A stretch of DNA of 26,705 nt, taken from contig CAVCMI010000032.1 in the NCBI GenBank assembly GCA_963603365.1, forward strand, positions 1 to 26,705. Reading direction: 5' to 3'. Of the stretch, positions 8,207-15,358 are shown piece by piece. The position numbers were made by a program, and so were the translations under genes. This DNA comes from F23-D06 sp963603365 (lineage in GTDB: Bacteria; Bacteroidota; Bacteroidia; Bacteroidales; WCHB1-69). Position 1 is the first letter of the stretch. Each line of letters starts with the position of its first letter. A model generated the notes under the pieces. It was given only the letters and a program-made list of their open reading frames with translations, was not told the origin of the DNA and made no database searches.

Positions 8207-9386
8207 GTTGTGAATTGCTTTCAAATTTTGTATCTTTGACATCTGAAACAACCACGAGATTCTCCGGACGCATTGACGAAAGTTGTGAATTGCTTTCAAA
8301 TTTTGTATCTTTGACATCTGAAACAACGCGGAAAAGATGGCGAAAGACTTCGACAGAGTTGTGAATTGCTTTCAAATTTTGTATCTTTGACATCTGAAAC
8401 AACGTAAGCGTCGAAGGAGATGCCCATGGCTGAGTTGTGAATTGCTTTCAAATTTTGTATCTTTGACATCTGAAACAACCGCCAATGCGTCCAGCATCCT
8501 TAAATGCAGTTGTGAATTGCTTTCAAATTTTGTATCTTTGACATCTGAAACAACAAGAAGCACTCGAAAATCAAGCCACTGTTGGTTGTGAATTGCTTTC
8601 AAATTTTGTATCTTTGACATCTGAAACAACACAGAAACTGCGAACTTTCGCAAGGGCAAGGTTGTGAATTGCTTTCAAATTTTGTATCTTTGACATCTGA
8701 AACAACACTATTGCTGGTCCCGCCGCCGCGGCCGAGTTGTGAATTGCTTTCAAATTTTGTATCTTTGACATCTGAAACAACAATTCTGGTCTGCCGCCGC
8801 CGCCGCCGACAGTTGTGAATTGCTTTCAAATTTTGTATCTTTGACATCTGAAACAACCACCACTGCTGCCGTCGCCGACACCACCAGTTGTGAATTGCTT
8901 TCAAATTTTGTATCTTTGACATCTGAAACAACCGCACTATTGCCGGTCCCGCCGCCGCCGCGTTGTGAATTGCTTTCAAATTTTGTATCTTTGACATCTG
9001 AAACAACCGCCGCCATTCTGTATTTGCTCCCTTCTGGGTTGTGAATTGCTTTCAAATTTTGTATCTTTGACATCTGAAACAACTATATATTTGCAGCATA
9101 AAAATCTAATTACGTTGTGAATTGCTTTCAAATTTTGTATCTTTGACATCTGAAACAACGGTAATTTTGTTTCGGCTTAGCCCACCCCGTTGTGAATTGC
9201 TTTCAAATTTTGTATCTTTGACATCTGAAACAACGTGGAGGGATAGGATGGTGGTACACTACTCGTTGTGAATTGCTTTCAAATTTTGTATCTTTGACAT
9301 CTGAAACAACGAAAAGAGCGTCGGGCGCACGGCGGTGCATGTTGTGAATTGCTTTCAAATTTTGTATCTTTGACATCTGAAACAAC
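8207..9386 (+). CRISPR. CRISPR array, left segment: 16 repeats, 15 spacers (type II-C)
   Basis: Sixteen copies of one 46-nt repeat start at 8207, 8282, 8358, 8434, 8509, 8585, 8661, 8736, 8812, 8887, 8962, 9038, 9114, 9189, 9265 and 9341. All read as identical. The repeat begins GTTGTGAATTGC and ends CTGAAACAAC. Spacers are 29 or 30 nt. The crRNA strand is + , because the tracrRNA at 26349 pairs with the 5' half of the repeat in this orientation. Repeat positions 2-4 (TTG) and 25-32 (TATCTTTG), 20 nt apart, form a complete Bacteroidota promoter in every repeat. No degenerate terminal repeat is seen. Short open frames on - through this region are translations of the repeat, not genes. Confidence 0.98.
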
Positions 9387-10092
9387 CGTTTGGGATGGTG
9401 GTGGTTTCAAGGTATTTGACGGTTTTACCGCTCACGTATGATGCGGACGTTGTGCCGCCAACGGTCATAATTCTGGTTGTGTCAAGCTTTTCCGTAATCA
9501 GCGGCACCTTCAAATCCGTTATTGCCGCAACAGGATCAGGATTGAGTGCGGAAATAACGGTTGCCGTGCCGTTGGGGCCTACCTCCGTGCCGCTCGCCGC
9601 AGCCTTGACGCAGGTGGTGGTCGGCGTAACTGTAACCGTTGGAGCGGTTGCCGTAAACGTAGTGCCCGTGCCCAGCACCGTGTCGGTAGAGCCCGCACCG
9701 ATGGTGACGGTGGGAGCCGAAGCCGTGAAAGTAGTACCCTCGCCAAGCACCACGTCGCCGCTGCCTTTGGAGAGCGTTACCGCGTGTTTGTAGGCCAGCG
9801 TCCCCAATCTGGAAAGGTCGCCGAACTCTATCCATTTGCCTTCGGTGTTGGAATCGGGCTTGTAGTAGATGAACTCGTCTTTGTCGTACACCACGATGTT
9901 GCCGTTGACCGCTGTGACACTGCTGCCGTCAATGGTGACGGGATTGGCGGTCGCAAGGTCGTAGAGCTCCGTAGTGGTAATGCCCAGAAAGAACGAGCCG
10001 CTGTTGAGCGCGGCAATAGAAGCGCGCGCGGTCTCGTCTTTGATGTTGTAAGTATTACCGGACGGTAACGTAATTTTACTAATGTATGCCAT
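9387..10092 (-). CDS. Phage tail-fibre-like protein, C-terminus cut by the CRISPR repeat
   Basis: About 235 residues remain. The N-terminus MAYISKITLPSGNTYNIKDE, followed by ARASIAAL, is a common opening of phage tail-fibre or tail-appendage proteins, and the rest is low-complexity Thr/Ser/Gly/Val with repeated units of the form TxTxTAxAPTVT, as in fibrous beta proteins. The frame runs on into the repeat and stops 32 nt inside it, so the last ten residues of the open frame are repeat-derived and the true C-terminus is missing. The first 30 nt next to the repeat (9387-9416) are a candidate genuine spacer. A palindrome (10156-10175) lies upstream of its start. Confidence 0.7.
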
Positions 10093-10155
10093 TCCGTTTG
10101 ATTTTTTTGGTTTGTTGTTGTTCTGTTATTTCCGTTGTTATATATATGTTGATGG

Positions 10156-10175
10156 AGACGGTGTACACACCGTCT
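10156..10175. repeat. Intergenic palindrome, copy 1
   Basis: AGACGGTGT and ACACCGTCT, separated by AC, form a 9-bp inverted repeat between two phage genes. It is a variant of the 28-nt family best seen at 13415-13442. Here the outer arms do not pair. Confidence 0.8.
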
Positions 10176-10184
10176 GTACAATTA

Positions 10185-10649
10185 TCAATTTCGGTTAAAC
10201 ACAAGCGTTTCGCCCGACACCTCTTGGCTGTCGTTGACGTTGAGTTTGTTGTTCCACGCCTGCCGTTCCGCCGCCGTAACGTGCGCCACGTTGTCGGCAA
10301 TGTGCGCCGCCAGCATCTCGCTTTCGTGCTGCCCGATGAACGCTATGTCCTGCACGTAGGCGTTGCCGTCACCAATCTTGATTGCGGGGTAGTAGGTGGC
10401 GGTGCCGTCCACCGTCTCACAGTAGTGGTCGGTATAGACGATGATAACCCCCTCGTCGGGCACGAAACCTCTCTGCGCGTCCCAATACGACGCGGTGCCC
10501 GTGAGGACGAGAGGGGCGGCGGCGGAGGAGACGCGGGCGGCGATGGCCTTCGCGCTGACCGTCAGCTCGTCGCTCGTCCAGTCCGCTCCGGAGAGGGCCT
10601 GGATGAACTCGCTGATGCGTATTTGTTCTTTTCGGATGAGGGTAGCCAT
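10185..10649 (-). CDS. Phage tail/appendage structural protein
   Basis: 154 aa starting MATLIRKEQIRISEF. The C-terminal part contains HIADNVAHVTAAERQAWNNK, a form of the 'H(V/I)T..ER..WN.K' motif found in many phage tail-fibre, baseplate and base-of-fibre proteins. The upstream in-frame extension to 10739 is rejected because it would translate palindrome copy 2 and a promoter-like region. It precedes the tail-fibre gene in transcription order, which fits a shared appendage role. The exact role is inferred. Confidence 0.6.
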   Translation of the reverse strand: MATLIRKEQIRISEFIQALSGADWTSDELTVSAKAIAARVSSAAAPLVLTGTASYWDAQRGFVPDEGVIIVYTDHYCETVDGTATYYPAIKIGDGNAYVQDIAFIGQHESEMLAAHIADNVAHVTAAERQAWNNKLNVNDSQEVSGETLVFNRN

Positions 10650-10669
10650 CGGGGTTAGGTTTTTGATGG

Positions 10670-10689
10670 AGACGATGTGCACACCGTCT
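10670..10689. repeat. Intergenic palindrome, copy 2
   Basis: AGACGATGT and ACACCGTCT separated by GC; one arm position is a G-T wobble in RNA. It lies 21 nt upstream of the start at 10649. Confidence 0.8.
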
Positions 10690-10701
10690 GTACATTTCAG
10701 T

Positions 10702-10738
10702 GCAAATATAAATCCGCCGGGGCAAATGCGCTGGGACA
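10702..10738 (-). promoter_or_regulatory. Phage promoter module: CGCTGGGACA box plus -7 element, copy 1
   Basis: Read on - : TGTCCCAGCGC, 16 nt, then TTATATTTGC, in which TATATTTG fits the -7 consensus. The same two blocks with the same spacing recur at 16983-17019, and with 10 nt less spacing at 18708-18734. It begins 2 nt after the stop of the upstream gene and reads toward the tail genes. Confidence 0.6.
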
Positions 10739-10739
10739 A

Positions 10740-11201
10740 TTATTTCAGCAGGTTCCGCGCCACAGCCAGCGCCTTGTCGCCGTACCTTTCGGCCACCAGC
10801 TTGGAGAGCTCCGCCATGCCGTCGTCGATGGGTTTGCTGATCCAGTCGGACATGCTGCGGCGCACATACACGCGCTGCGAGGCTTTGCGCCCGCTCTTGG
10901 TGGCGGCGCCGCGGCGCGGCTGGCCGTTGCCCACGCCGTACTCGCGGAAGATGCCGTGCACGGGAAACTGGAACGCCACGTGGTCGAGGTCGCCGTTTTT
11001 GGTCTTAAGTTTGTAGGTGGTTTTGTCGCGGAGCTTGTACTCGGTTTTTCCGGCGTACATGCCCTTGATGTAGGTGCGCGGGGCTTTCTTGCCTTTGGCG
11101 AAGGCGGCGGCGTTGGCTTTGGCCCTGCCGCGCTCGCGGTTGGCCCACTGGCGCACCCTCGCGATGAACTGTTCTTCGGTGATGAGGGTCTCGTCTGGCA
11201 T
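10740..11201 (-). CDS. Phage head-tail or tail-completion-like protein
   Basis: 153 aa, rich in Lys and Arg, starting MPDETLITEEQFIARVRQW. Features are a basic central region, a FPVHGIFREYGVGNGQPRRG stretch and a C-terminal helix ending in YGDKALAVARNLLK. The H-x-x-x-x-E-Y-G element and size resemble HK97 gp10-type tail-completion proteins, but this is a pattern judgement. It lies 7 nt downstream of the small membrane protein gene at 11209 and upstream of tail genes. A specific function is not proven. Confidence 0.5.
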   Translation of the reverse strand: MPDETLITEEQFIARVRQWANRERGRAKANAAAFAKGKKAPRTYIKGMYAGKTEYKLRDKTTYKLKTKNGDLDHVAFQFPVHGIFREYGVGNGQPRRGAATKSGRKASQRVYVRRSMSDWISKPIDDGMAELSKLVAERYGDKALAVARNLLK

Positions 11202-11208
11202 ATTCAGG

Positions 11209-11505
11209 TTATTTTTTCACGGTGGCGCTGTCAATTTGCAGCAGGTATGTTTTGGCGGACGGCATCAGGATGGTGCCCTTGTTGTAGCGTCCGTAGATGC
11301 GGTTCACGCTGCGGTCGGTGACGCAGAGCTGCACGGTCATGAACGTGCGGTCGAGGGTGAGCAGCGAATCGATGACGGTCTGCTGGTGGCTCACCTCCTT
11401 GCGGAGGGTGCGGTTGTGGGCGGATGTGGCCACGGCAAAGGTGACGGCCACGGCTACGACGAGCGCGGCGGCGGCAACGAGGATGATTTTGAGGTATTGT
11501 TTCAT
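11209..11505 (-). CDS. Small single-pass membrane protein, lysis-associated (spanin-like?)
   Basis: 98 aa. MKQYLKI is followed by one long hydrophobic segment (about residues 6-28) and a soluble C-terminal part with a short helical region (HNRTLRKEVSHQQTVIDSL). An N-terminal anchor plus periplasmic coiled segment fits an inner-membrane spanin or an accessory lysis protein. It follows the lysozyme-like gene in transcription order, separated by a palindrome. Family membership is not recognised. Confidence 0.6.
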   Translation of the reverse strand: MKQYLKIILVAAAALVVAVAVTFAVATSAHNRTLRKEVSHQQTVIDSLLTLDRTFMTVQLCVTDRSVNRIYGRYNKGTILMPSAKTYLLQIDSATVKK

Positions 11506-11519
11506 AATTTTTTATTTTT

Positions 11520-11547
11520 GTAGAGACGGTGTGCACATCGTCTCTAC
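11520..11547. repeat. Intergenic palindrome, copy 3
   Basis: 28-nt inverted repeat, half-sites GTAGAGACGGTGTG and CACATCGTCTCTAC, with one G-T wobble. It lies 2 nt after the stop of the lysozyme-like gene and 15 nt before the next start (- strand). Confidence 0.9.
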
Positions 11548-11548
11548 A

Positions 11549-11968
11549 TTATGTTAGTTTCGATTGCAGGCGGAAGCCGGCCTCCACGTCGGCGGGGTTG
11601 GCGGCGACGCCGTTTTCCACGCGGCTCATGGCGCACACGATGGCGAGGAAGTCGGCTCGGCTGCCGCAGGCGGCGAGCGTCTTGGTGCGGGGCACGCCGC
11701 TCCATTTCTCCACGTGGGCGATGTAGCCGGCGGTGTTGTTCTCGTTGGGCGGCGCCCAGTGCGCGATGATCTTCTCGATGGTGTTCCATCCGCGCGTCAG
11801 GTAGGTGCCCAGCAGTACGAAGGCGGCGCGGTAGCCGTAGGCCATGCTGGTGAACTGCTTGAACGATGGGTCGCCGGAGGGCTGCTTCTCGCCCTGCCAT
11901 TTCGTCCGGTCTTTGCGAATGTTCAGCGGGTTGTTGTTGCGGAGCCCGCGAGAGGTGGTGGTTTGCAT
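11549..11968 (-). CDS. Lysozyme/transglycosylase-like phage protein
   Basis: 139 aa. The N-terminal RGLRNNNPLNIRKDRTKWQG is a recurrent signature of small phage or prophage proteins annotated as virion structural or peptidoglycan-hydrolase-like (lysozyme fold). GYIAHVEKWSGVP and the Trp-rich middle (HWAPPNENNTAGYIAHV) agree with that family. It lies in a lysis-type neighbourhood with an amidase and two membrane proteins. It could be a virion-borne wall hydrolase or an endolysin. The catalytic residue is not assigned. Confidence 0.6.
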   Translation of the reverse strand: MQTTTSRGLRNNNPLNIRKDRTKWQGEKQPSGDPSFKQFTSMAYGYRAAFVLLGTYLTRGWNTIEKIIAHWAPPNENNTAGYIAHVEKWSGVPRTKTLAACGSRADFLAIVCAMSRVENGVAANPADVEAGFRLQSKLT

Positions 11969-11991
11969 ATTTTTTCGTTTTTTATTTCGGC

Positions 11992-12015
11992 AGAGACGAT
12001 GTGCACATCGTCTCT
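11992..12015. repeat. Intergenic palindrome, copy 4 (perfect)
   Basis: Perfect 24-nt palindrome with half-site AGAGACGATGTG. It lies 23 nt upstream of the start at 11968 and is followed directly by a second, sequence-variant palindrome. Confidence 0.9.
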
Positions 12016-12022
12016 ACATTGG

Positions 12023-12042
12023 AGACGAGGCACGCCGCGTCT
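12023..12042. repeat. Variant palindrome adjacent to copy 4
   Basis: AGACGAGG, CACG, CCGCGTCT: the outer AGACG/CGTCT arms match the family but the centre is different (GGCACGCC-like instead of GTGCAC), and one arm position mismatches. It lies 5 nt after the stop of the 270-aa gene. Confidence 0.7.
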
Positions 12043-12047
12043 GTACG

Positions 12048-12860
12048 TTATTTTTTGCGGTAGCGGTTCTCCTTTATCACTACGTTGAGGCGGTGCAGCA
12101 CGGTGTGCACGCCGAGTTGCAGGAATTTCTCCTCGTCCTGTATGCGGTCGCCGAGCAGGTTGCGGTGTATCAGCACCCAGCTGAACGACGAGGGGCGCTT
12201 CTCGTCTTCGGCTTCGCCGTCGCCGTCGCTGTCGTCGTCGCCCTTTTCCTTGTCCGCCTTTTCGCCGGCGTAGGGGAATATTTCCGGATAGGCCCTTTCG
12301 AGCGCGGCGCGGCGCGTGGCGCGGTAGTTGAGCAGGATGGCGGCCTCGTCGAGGGGGTCGATGCCGTCGAACAGGTCGAAGCGGTGCTTGGTGCCGTAGG
12401 TGGTGAAGGGGACGCGGATGTCGGTCTCGCCGTCGTAGTCTTTGCGCTTCGGGCGGAAAAGGGCGCATATGAGGGCGCGGTGCAGCCCCTGTATGGCGCA
12501 CTGGTCGGCATACACGAACTCGCCCCACGTTGCGTTGCCGAAACCGGACACGGGCCCGTAATAGACAACGCCCCCGATGGTGACGGACGGCACCTTCCAG
12601 TCGCGGAAGTCGTAGCCGTCGGGATTCGTCACAAAGGCGAGCTCCTCCTCGATGCGGTAGCGCTGGAAGGGCGTGAGGCTGTCCACCACCTCCTGCGGCA
12701 GTCCGGCCACGACGGTGAGCAGGCTGTCGGCTGCCGGCGCTCCGGCTGGGCGCGTCAGGTGGCGCACGGCCTCACGGAACTGCTCCGGCGTGAGGTCGGC
12801 CAAGGTGTAGGGCAGCTGGAGGTCGGTTTTGGCGATGTCGGTTTCGTAGGTCAGGGTCAT
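12048..12860 (-). CDS. Phage protein of unknown function, 270 aa
   Basis: Starts MTLTYETDIAKTDLQLPYTL. It has a DLTPEQFREAVRHLTRP helix, a mixed alpha/beta middle, and a low-complexity acidic run (EKADKEKGDDDSDGDGEAED) before a C-terminal helix with HRNLLGDRIQDEEKFLQL and a basic end. I do not recognise the family. The in-frame extension to 12896 is rejected because it would translate the palindrome at 12880-12907. Position between two other unknown phage genes suggests a virion assembly or tail role, by context only. Confidence 0.75.
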   Translation of the reverse strand: MTLTYETDIAKTDLQLPYTLADLTPEQFREAVRHLTRPAGAPAADSLLTVVAGLPQEVVDSLTPFQRYRIEEELAFVTNPDGYDFRDWKVPSVTIGGVVYYGPVSGFGNATWGEFVYADQCAIQGLHRALICALFRPKRKDYDGETDIRVPFTTYGTKHRFDLFDGIDPLDEAAILLNYRATRRAALERAYPEIFPYAGEKADKEKGDDDSDGDGEAEDEKRPSSFSWVLIHRNLLGDRIQDEEKFLQLGVHTVLHRLNVVIKENRYRKK

Positions 12861-12879
12861 GGCGTCGTTTGTTTTATCG

Positions 12880-12907
12880 GTACAGACGATGTGCACATCG
12901 TCTGTAC
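12880..12907. repeat. Intergenic palindrome, copy 5 (perfect)
   Basis: Perfect 28-nt palindrome, half-site GTACAGACGATGTG. It starts 2 nt after one gene's stop and ends 20 nt before the next start (- strand), followed by an A-rich leader. Confidence 0.92.
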
Positions 12908-12908
12908 G

Positions 12909-13391
12909 TTATTCGGCGAGGGTGTCGGTCCATTGTTCAGGGTCGGGGTCGGGGTCGAAAGGGGAGACTACGCGGATGGTGTAGCGGATGCCGGCGTAGA
13001 GGTGCTGCTCGTTGAGCACGGGCACGGCTGACACGGGCTCCACCTTGGCGCATATCACGTCAAGGTCGCCGTCGTAGGCCATGCGGCGCAGGAACTCGTC
13101 GCCGATGCGCTCGCACAGGTTCATGGCCGCGTAGATGTTCTTCCAGTTTTTCGCCTCCTTGTAGTTGGTGGCGACGATGAACGAGGTCTCTCGCGTCTTC
13201 TTGCCCTCGGTGTTGTAGTCGAGCTCGAAGCTCTCGGCGATGACGGCGGGGAAGCGCACGCGGTTGCGCAGATCGGTGTAAAACTCCTCCAGCTCGCCGC
13301 GGAAGTAGTGGCTCTCCTCGTCGGTGTGCCCCACGAGGGCGTGGTTCCCGGCCAGTTCGCGGATGTAGTTGTAATATTGTCCTGGTGTCAT
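12909..13391 (-). CDS. Phage protein of unknown function, 160 aa
   Basis: Starts MTPGQYYNYIRELAGNHALV and ends in a Pro/Asp-rich tail (SPFDPDPDPEQWTDTLAE). The middle is mixed alpha/beta with YAAMNLCERIGDEFLRRM. Size and place (between the amidase and the 270-aa gene, each set off by a palindrome) are compatible with a tail-terminator or neck protein, but no motif shows this. Not recognised. Confidence 0.75.
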   Translation of the reverse strand: MTPGQYYNYIRELAGNHALVGHTDEESHYFRGELEEFYTDLRNRVRFPAVIAESFELDYNTEGKKTRETSFIVATNYKEAKNWKNIYAAMNLCERIGDEFLRRMAYDGDLDVICAKVEPVSAVPVLNEQHLYAGIRYTIRVVSPFDPDPDPEQWTDTLAE

Positions 13392-13414
13392 TAGGGTTTC
13401 GTTTTTTTATCATC

Positions 13415-13442
13415 GTAGAGACGATGTGCACATCGTCTCTAC
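13415..13442. repeat. Intergenic palindrome, copy 6 (perfect, type copy)
   Basis: Perfect 28-nt palindrome, half-site GTAGAGACGATGTG. It starts 2 nt after the amidase stop and ends 24 nt before the start at 13391 (- strand). Confidence 0.93.
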
Positions 13443-13443
13443 A

Positions 13444-13965
13444 TTATAATGTTTTCAGCACGTTGATAAGTTCCTGTTGCGGGTGCGGGTCGTCGGCTGC
13501 GGCGTCGAAGGAGCAGTGGAAGAAGATGCCGCCCGTGCCGTCGGCGGCTTCGGCGGTGGGGTACCAGCGCTTCGCGTTGTAAGTCTTGGAGATGCCGTGC
13601 TGCTCGCAAAGCTCGCGCAGCAGTTGCCGGAGGGCTTCCAGCTGGCGGGTGGTGTACATCTCGTAGTAACAGGCGCCGTGCCAGCGGTTCTTCCGGCAGT
13701 ATTCGTAAAAGTAAGTCACGGACTCGCCGGCGGGGTTGTCGGCGGGATGGAACCGCCCGTCCCTGTCCTGTGTGAGGCGTCCGTGGCTTTCCAGCAGGAT
13801 GTGCAGAGAAGATGCGCACATCGTCTCTACATTCGTCACCGTGCCGTTGCGGGCGACGGTGTAATGCATCCCGTCGGATGATGTGCCGTGGTGCAGCACG
13901 ATGCGGGTGGGTACGGACGCGGCGCGGCGCGGCTGCGCGGTTTTTTTAGATTTCTTTGTTGCCAT
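13444..13965 (-). CDS. N-acetylmuramoyl-L-alanine amidase (amidase_2-like), phage endolysin
   Basis: 173 aa. A basic start (MATKKSKKTAQPRR) leads to IVLHHGTSSDGMHYTVARNG, the first strand and zinc-ligand histidines of the amidase_2/PGRP fold, and the C-terminal FFHCSFDAAADDPHP supplies the second ligand region. The predicted role is cleavage of the MurNAc-L-Ala bond at host lysis. Between GTVTNV and LESHGRL lies ETMCASSLHIL, which is the translation of an embedded degenerate copy of the intergenic palindrome (13803-13830); the frame stays open through it. The 5' end overlaps the preceding gene by 20 nt. Whether the enlarged loop is tolerated cannot be told. Confidence 0.75.
   Translation of the reverse strand: MATKKSKKTAQPRRAASVPTRIVLHHGTSSDGMHYTVARNGTVTNVETMCASSLHILLESHGRLTQDRDGRFHPADNPAGESVTYFYEYCRKNRWHGACYYEMYTTRQLEALRQLLRELCEQHGISKTYNAKRWYPTAEAADGTGGIFFHCSFDAAADDPHPQQELINVLKTL
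13803..13830. repeat. Degenerate palindrome inside the amidase gene, copy 7
   Basis: The right half CACATCGTCTCTAC is identical to the type copy; the left half GCAGAGAAGATGCG differs at three positions. It is the only copy inside a coding region and is read in-frame as part of the amidase. Confidence 0.85.
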
Positions 13966-14347
13966 TTTCTTGTTTTTGGTTGGTGTTTGGCCGGATGCGG
14001 TTGCGGCACTCGAAGTCGAGGCAAGCGTCGCTGTCGTATTTGATGCGCAGCTTCAGCACTAACTTCTCCGACTCGTATTTCTGCCGCTTTATCTCGAAGA
14101 GTTTGCGGCGCAGCTCGTCCGATATGTCGTCGTAGTCGTGCAGCTTGGTCTCGTAGCGGGATATGAGCGTGTCCTGGTATTCCAGCTGTTTGCGGAGGGT
14201 TTCAAATTCCTTGTCGTCGATGTCGGCCTGCGCCGATTTGTGCTCCAGCGCGCGCTTTTTGCATTCAAGCGCGTACATCACGATTGTCCAGACGTTGGTG
14301 CCGCCCAGCAGGATGGTCAGAATCCAGGAGAGAGTGGTCATTTCCAT
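13946..14347 (-). CDS. Membrane-anchored coiled-coil phage protein, lysis-associated
   Basis: 133 aa. One N-terminal membrane segment (about residues 5-26, LSWILTILLGGTNVWTIVMY) is followed by a long charged helix with heptad-like spacing (about 32-115) and a basic tail. Overlap with the amidase start by 20 nt suggests a lysis cassette, with this protein as an i-spanin or holin-like partner. No specific family is recognised; the topology is what the sequence shows. Confidence 0.7.
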   Translation of the reverse strand: MEMTTLSWILTILLGGTNVWTIVMYALECKKRALEHKSAQADIDDKEFETLRKQLEYQDTLISRYETKLHDYDDISDELRRKLFEIKRQKYESEKLVLKLRIKYDSDACLDFECRNRIRPNTNQKQENGNKEI

Positions 14348-14349
14348 TG

Positions 14350-15327
14350 CTATGCCATGAATATCTTGCGGTTTTGGTTGTCGAAACGGATCATGCCGTC
14401 AGCGGGGCTGTCGCCGGCGAAGCCGGTGTAGTTCCCGTAGTCGTCGGCGTTGCTCTGTATGATGTTGAGGGCGGCGGCCAGATATTGGTCGGCCTTGTGC
14501 GCGAACTGCGTGCGGGTCTCTGACAGTTGCGCCCGCTCCACAGGGGCTACGGTCACGCCGTCCATCGAGGCGGTCTCGAACAGCAGCCCCTTCTCGGTGG
14601 GCATCTTGTGCAGCTCGCCGATGCCCTCCGCCGCCGCCATGTACACCACGTAGTCGCGGATGTAGGGCAGTATTTTCGCGTAGCGGCTTACGGATTCGTC
14701 GCACGCCAGCAGCTCCTGATAGAAGTCCGCGCCGATGCGGTGCTGGAGCTGGATGAGTTCCACGTCTCGCACGTACTGTCGCATTTTGAGGTAGGTGAGG
14801 CGGCTGCCGCCGATGTTATAGACGGCGTTGAACGTGGCGGTGTCGTTCACCAGCAGGATGTCGTCGGGGCTGGTGTACTCGGTGAAGGTGGCGGCGTTGT
14901 CGTCGATGTATTCGAGGATGGCGTCCAGCGCGTCGAAGCCCTCCTCCTTGAGGCTGCGTTTCAGGTTTTCCTCCTGATAGCGGTAGAGGCGGTTCTCCTT
15001 GTCCACTTCGGCGGAGACGCCGGTGTCGCTGATGTTGGCGGCGATGACGTCGTAGCCTTTCCACAGGGCGAGGCGTATGAGCGCGAAGCGCACCTTGTTG
15101 ATGAGCGCGCTGTCGGCGCACTCGGTTTCCAGCAGCGGGTCGCCGGCGAGGTAGTCGGTCATCCGGGCGAAGAGGTCGGCGCCCAGCAGCGGCAGGATGA
15201 AGCTGTCCTCGCACAGGGCGAGGTGCGGCGCGACGGACTCGTAGCGCAGGTTGACGTTCACGGGCAGGTACTGCTTGAACTCGTCGGCGCGGGTGTTGTA
15301 TTCAGAGGAGAAAAGTTTCGGTTCCAT
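14350..15327 (-). CDS. Phage structural protein, DUF6712-like
   Basis: 325 aa starting MEPKLFSSEYNTRADEFKQY. The opening block (YLPVNVNLRYESVAPHLALC followed by EDSFILPLLGADLF) and the later KYLAAALNII-type helix with LFSSEY..F.QY organisation resemble the DUF6712 group found next to portal genes in Bacteroidota phages. It is 2 nt upstream of the membrane-protein gene and directly downstream of the portal-like gene, so a connector or head-tail role is plausible. The family call is from memory of pattern, not from a search. Confidence 0.55.
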   Translation of the reverse strand: MEPKLFSSEYNTRADEFKQYLPVNVNLRYESVAPHLALCEDSFILPLLGADLFARMTDYLAGDPLLETECADSALINKVRFALIRLALWKGYDVIAANISDTGVSAEVDKENRLYRYQEENLKRSLKEEGFDALDAILEYIDDNAATFTEYTSPDDILLVNDTATFNAVYNIGGSRLTYLKMRQYVRDVELIQLQHRIGADFYQELLACDESVSRYAKILPYIRDYVVYMAAAEGIGELHKMPTEKGLLFETASMDGVTVAPVERAQLSETRTQFAHKADQYLAAALNIIQSNADDYGNYTGFAGDSPADGMIRFDNQNRKIFMA

Positions 15328-15358
15328 TGGTGCTATATATATTATATTGTATAAGTCT

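Noticed and set aside
9235..9264. Spacer 9235-9264 resembling the phage block start (shared GGATGGTGGT)
   Set aside because: A ten-base match only; the rest does not align.
8199..9385. Repeated short open frames on both strands (for example reading SKIQNLKAIHN)
   Set aside because: They are translations of the CRISPR repeat with spacers between; periodicity of 75-76 nt explains them.
9914..9940. Match of spacer 8858-8886 to the tail-fibre region
   Set aside because: Only about 13 nt in common in GC-rich sequence, which is at chance level for this length and composition.
11564..13031. Long + strand open frames through the phage genes, and similar ones at 14527-16339 and 18844-19908
   Set aside because: High-GC shadow frames opposite coherent - strand phage genes; low-complexity Val/Gly/Ala-rich products without domain features.
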